From assembly GCF_020382885.2 (NCBI RefSeq), contig NC_058496.1, forward strand, positions 1,397,001-1,461,000: a stretch of DNA of 64,000 nt, in the 5' to 3' direction. Positions within the stretch are counted from its first letter, which is position 1. Each line of letters opens with the position of its first letter. This DNA is from Scatophagus argus. Taxonomy: Eukaryota; Chordata; Actinopteri; Scatophagidae. A program made the translations under genes and the position numbers. The notes below the pieces were generated by a model, which saw only the letters and a program-made list of their open reading frames with translations, ran no database searches and was not told where the DNA came from. Positions 63,664 through 64,000 of this stretch are shown here, piece by piece.

Positions 63664-64000
63664 TCTGTTGTCTCTGACTCTGAAAGGTGTGTAGAACTGC
63701 ATGAATAAACGATTCTGACAGCAGCTTCCGAGCTCACAGTTTGGCTGCTGCCTTTTCTGTCCGATCACTCCTGACGGAAAACCAAAAGATGCCAGCGTGA
63801 GCTGACCCTGCAGCTTCCGCACTGAAACACTGAGCTCTTTGTTCGCTTTATTCACCACCTCGTTTGGATTTATCTGTCAACCTCAAAGCATTTCTAGCAT
63901 CTCTCTGCCAGTTTGTTCATTTACTTGGTTATCACTGTTGGATCTATGTGCCATACTGTGCTTTTGTACTTTGCTGTTATTGGAAAACCCCTGCGATTGA

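Overview
This is nuclear DNA from a ray-finned fish, most likely a percomorph teleost. The genes have introns, the receptors and hormones are vertebrate, and the GnRH decapeptide is the sea-bream form used by percomorphs as GnRH1. Teleost-type SINE and LINE tails and a Tc1-like transposon remnant fill much of the non-coding sequence. No prokaryotic, viral or organellar features were seen.

Layout, left to right. 0-9.5 kb is repeat-rich intergenic DNA: Tc1 remnant, SINE fragments, a 31-bp minisatellite, CA repeats. 9.7-10.8 kb holds an intronless coding region for a neuropeptide Y family GPCR (Y8-type by context, + strand), with a 3' UTR probably ending near 12.05 kb. 18.4-19.1 kb holds gnrh1 (- strand), and 21.2-24.4 kb holds kctd9 (- strand, 12 coding exons). 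25.25-26.15 kb holds ankrd39 (+ strand, 4 exons), divergent from kctd9. 44.3-64 kb holds the 5' two thirds of fgfr1a (+ strand): promoter, 5' UTR exon, signal peptide, three Ig domains with both IIIb and IIIc exons, transmembrane segment and the start of the kinase, cut by the window edge. npy8-type receptor, gnrh1, kctd9 and fgfr1 belong to the vertebrate paralogon corresponding to human chromosome 8.

The unusual part lies between ankrd39 and fgfr1a. On the - strand, 10 kb upstream of fgfr1a and head to head with it, lies a rearranged partial duplicate of fgfr1a (about 30.4-34.65 kb). It keeps the duplicated promoter, the 5' UTR donor and the signal-peptide exon, but lacks Ig I, the acid box, Ig II, the transmembrane segment and the kinase. 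It carries two tandem copies of the Ig III module (IIIa+IIIc, with the IIIb exon deleted from the intron). Between them is an extra 120-bp exon encoding a very basic 40-residue linker, and a short last exon brings a stop. All modules join in phase 1, so the exons can be conceptually spliced into one open frame of 300 codons: a predicted secreted receptor fragment. The locus sits inside a nearly perfect 2.2-kb inverted repeat (27557-29779 / 36295-38519) with a 6.5-kb spacer. I could not find this arrangement in what I know of FGFR genes and treat it as the main candidate for something undescribed; expression and function are not shown by the sequence.
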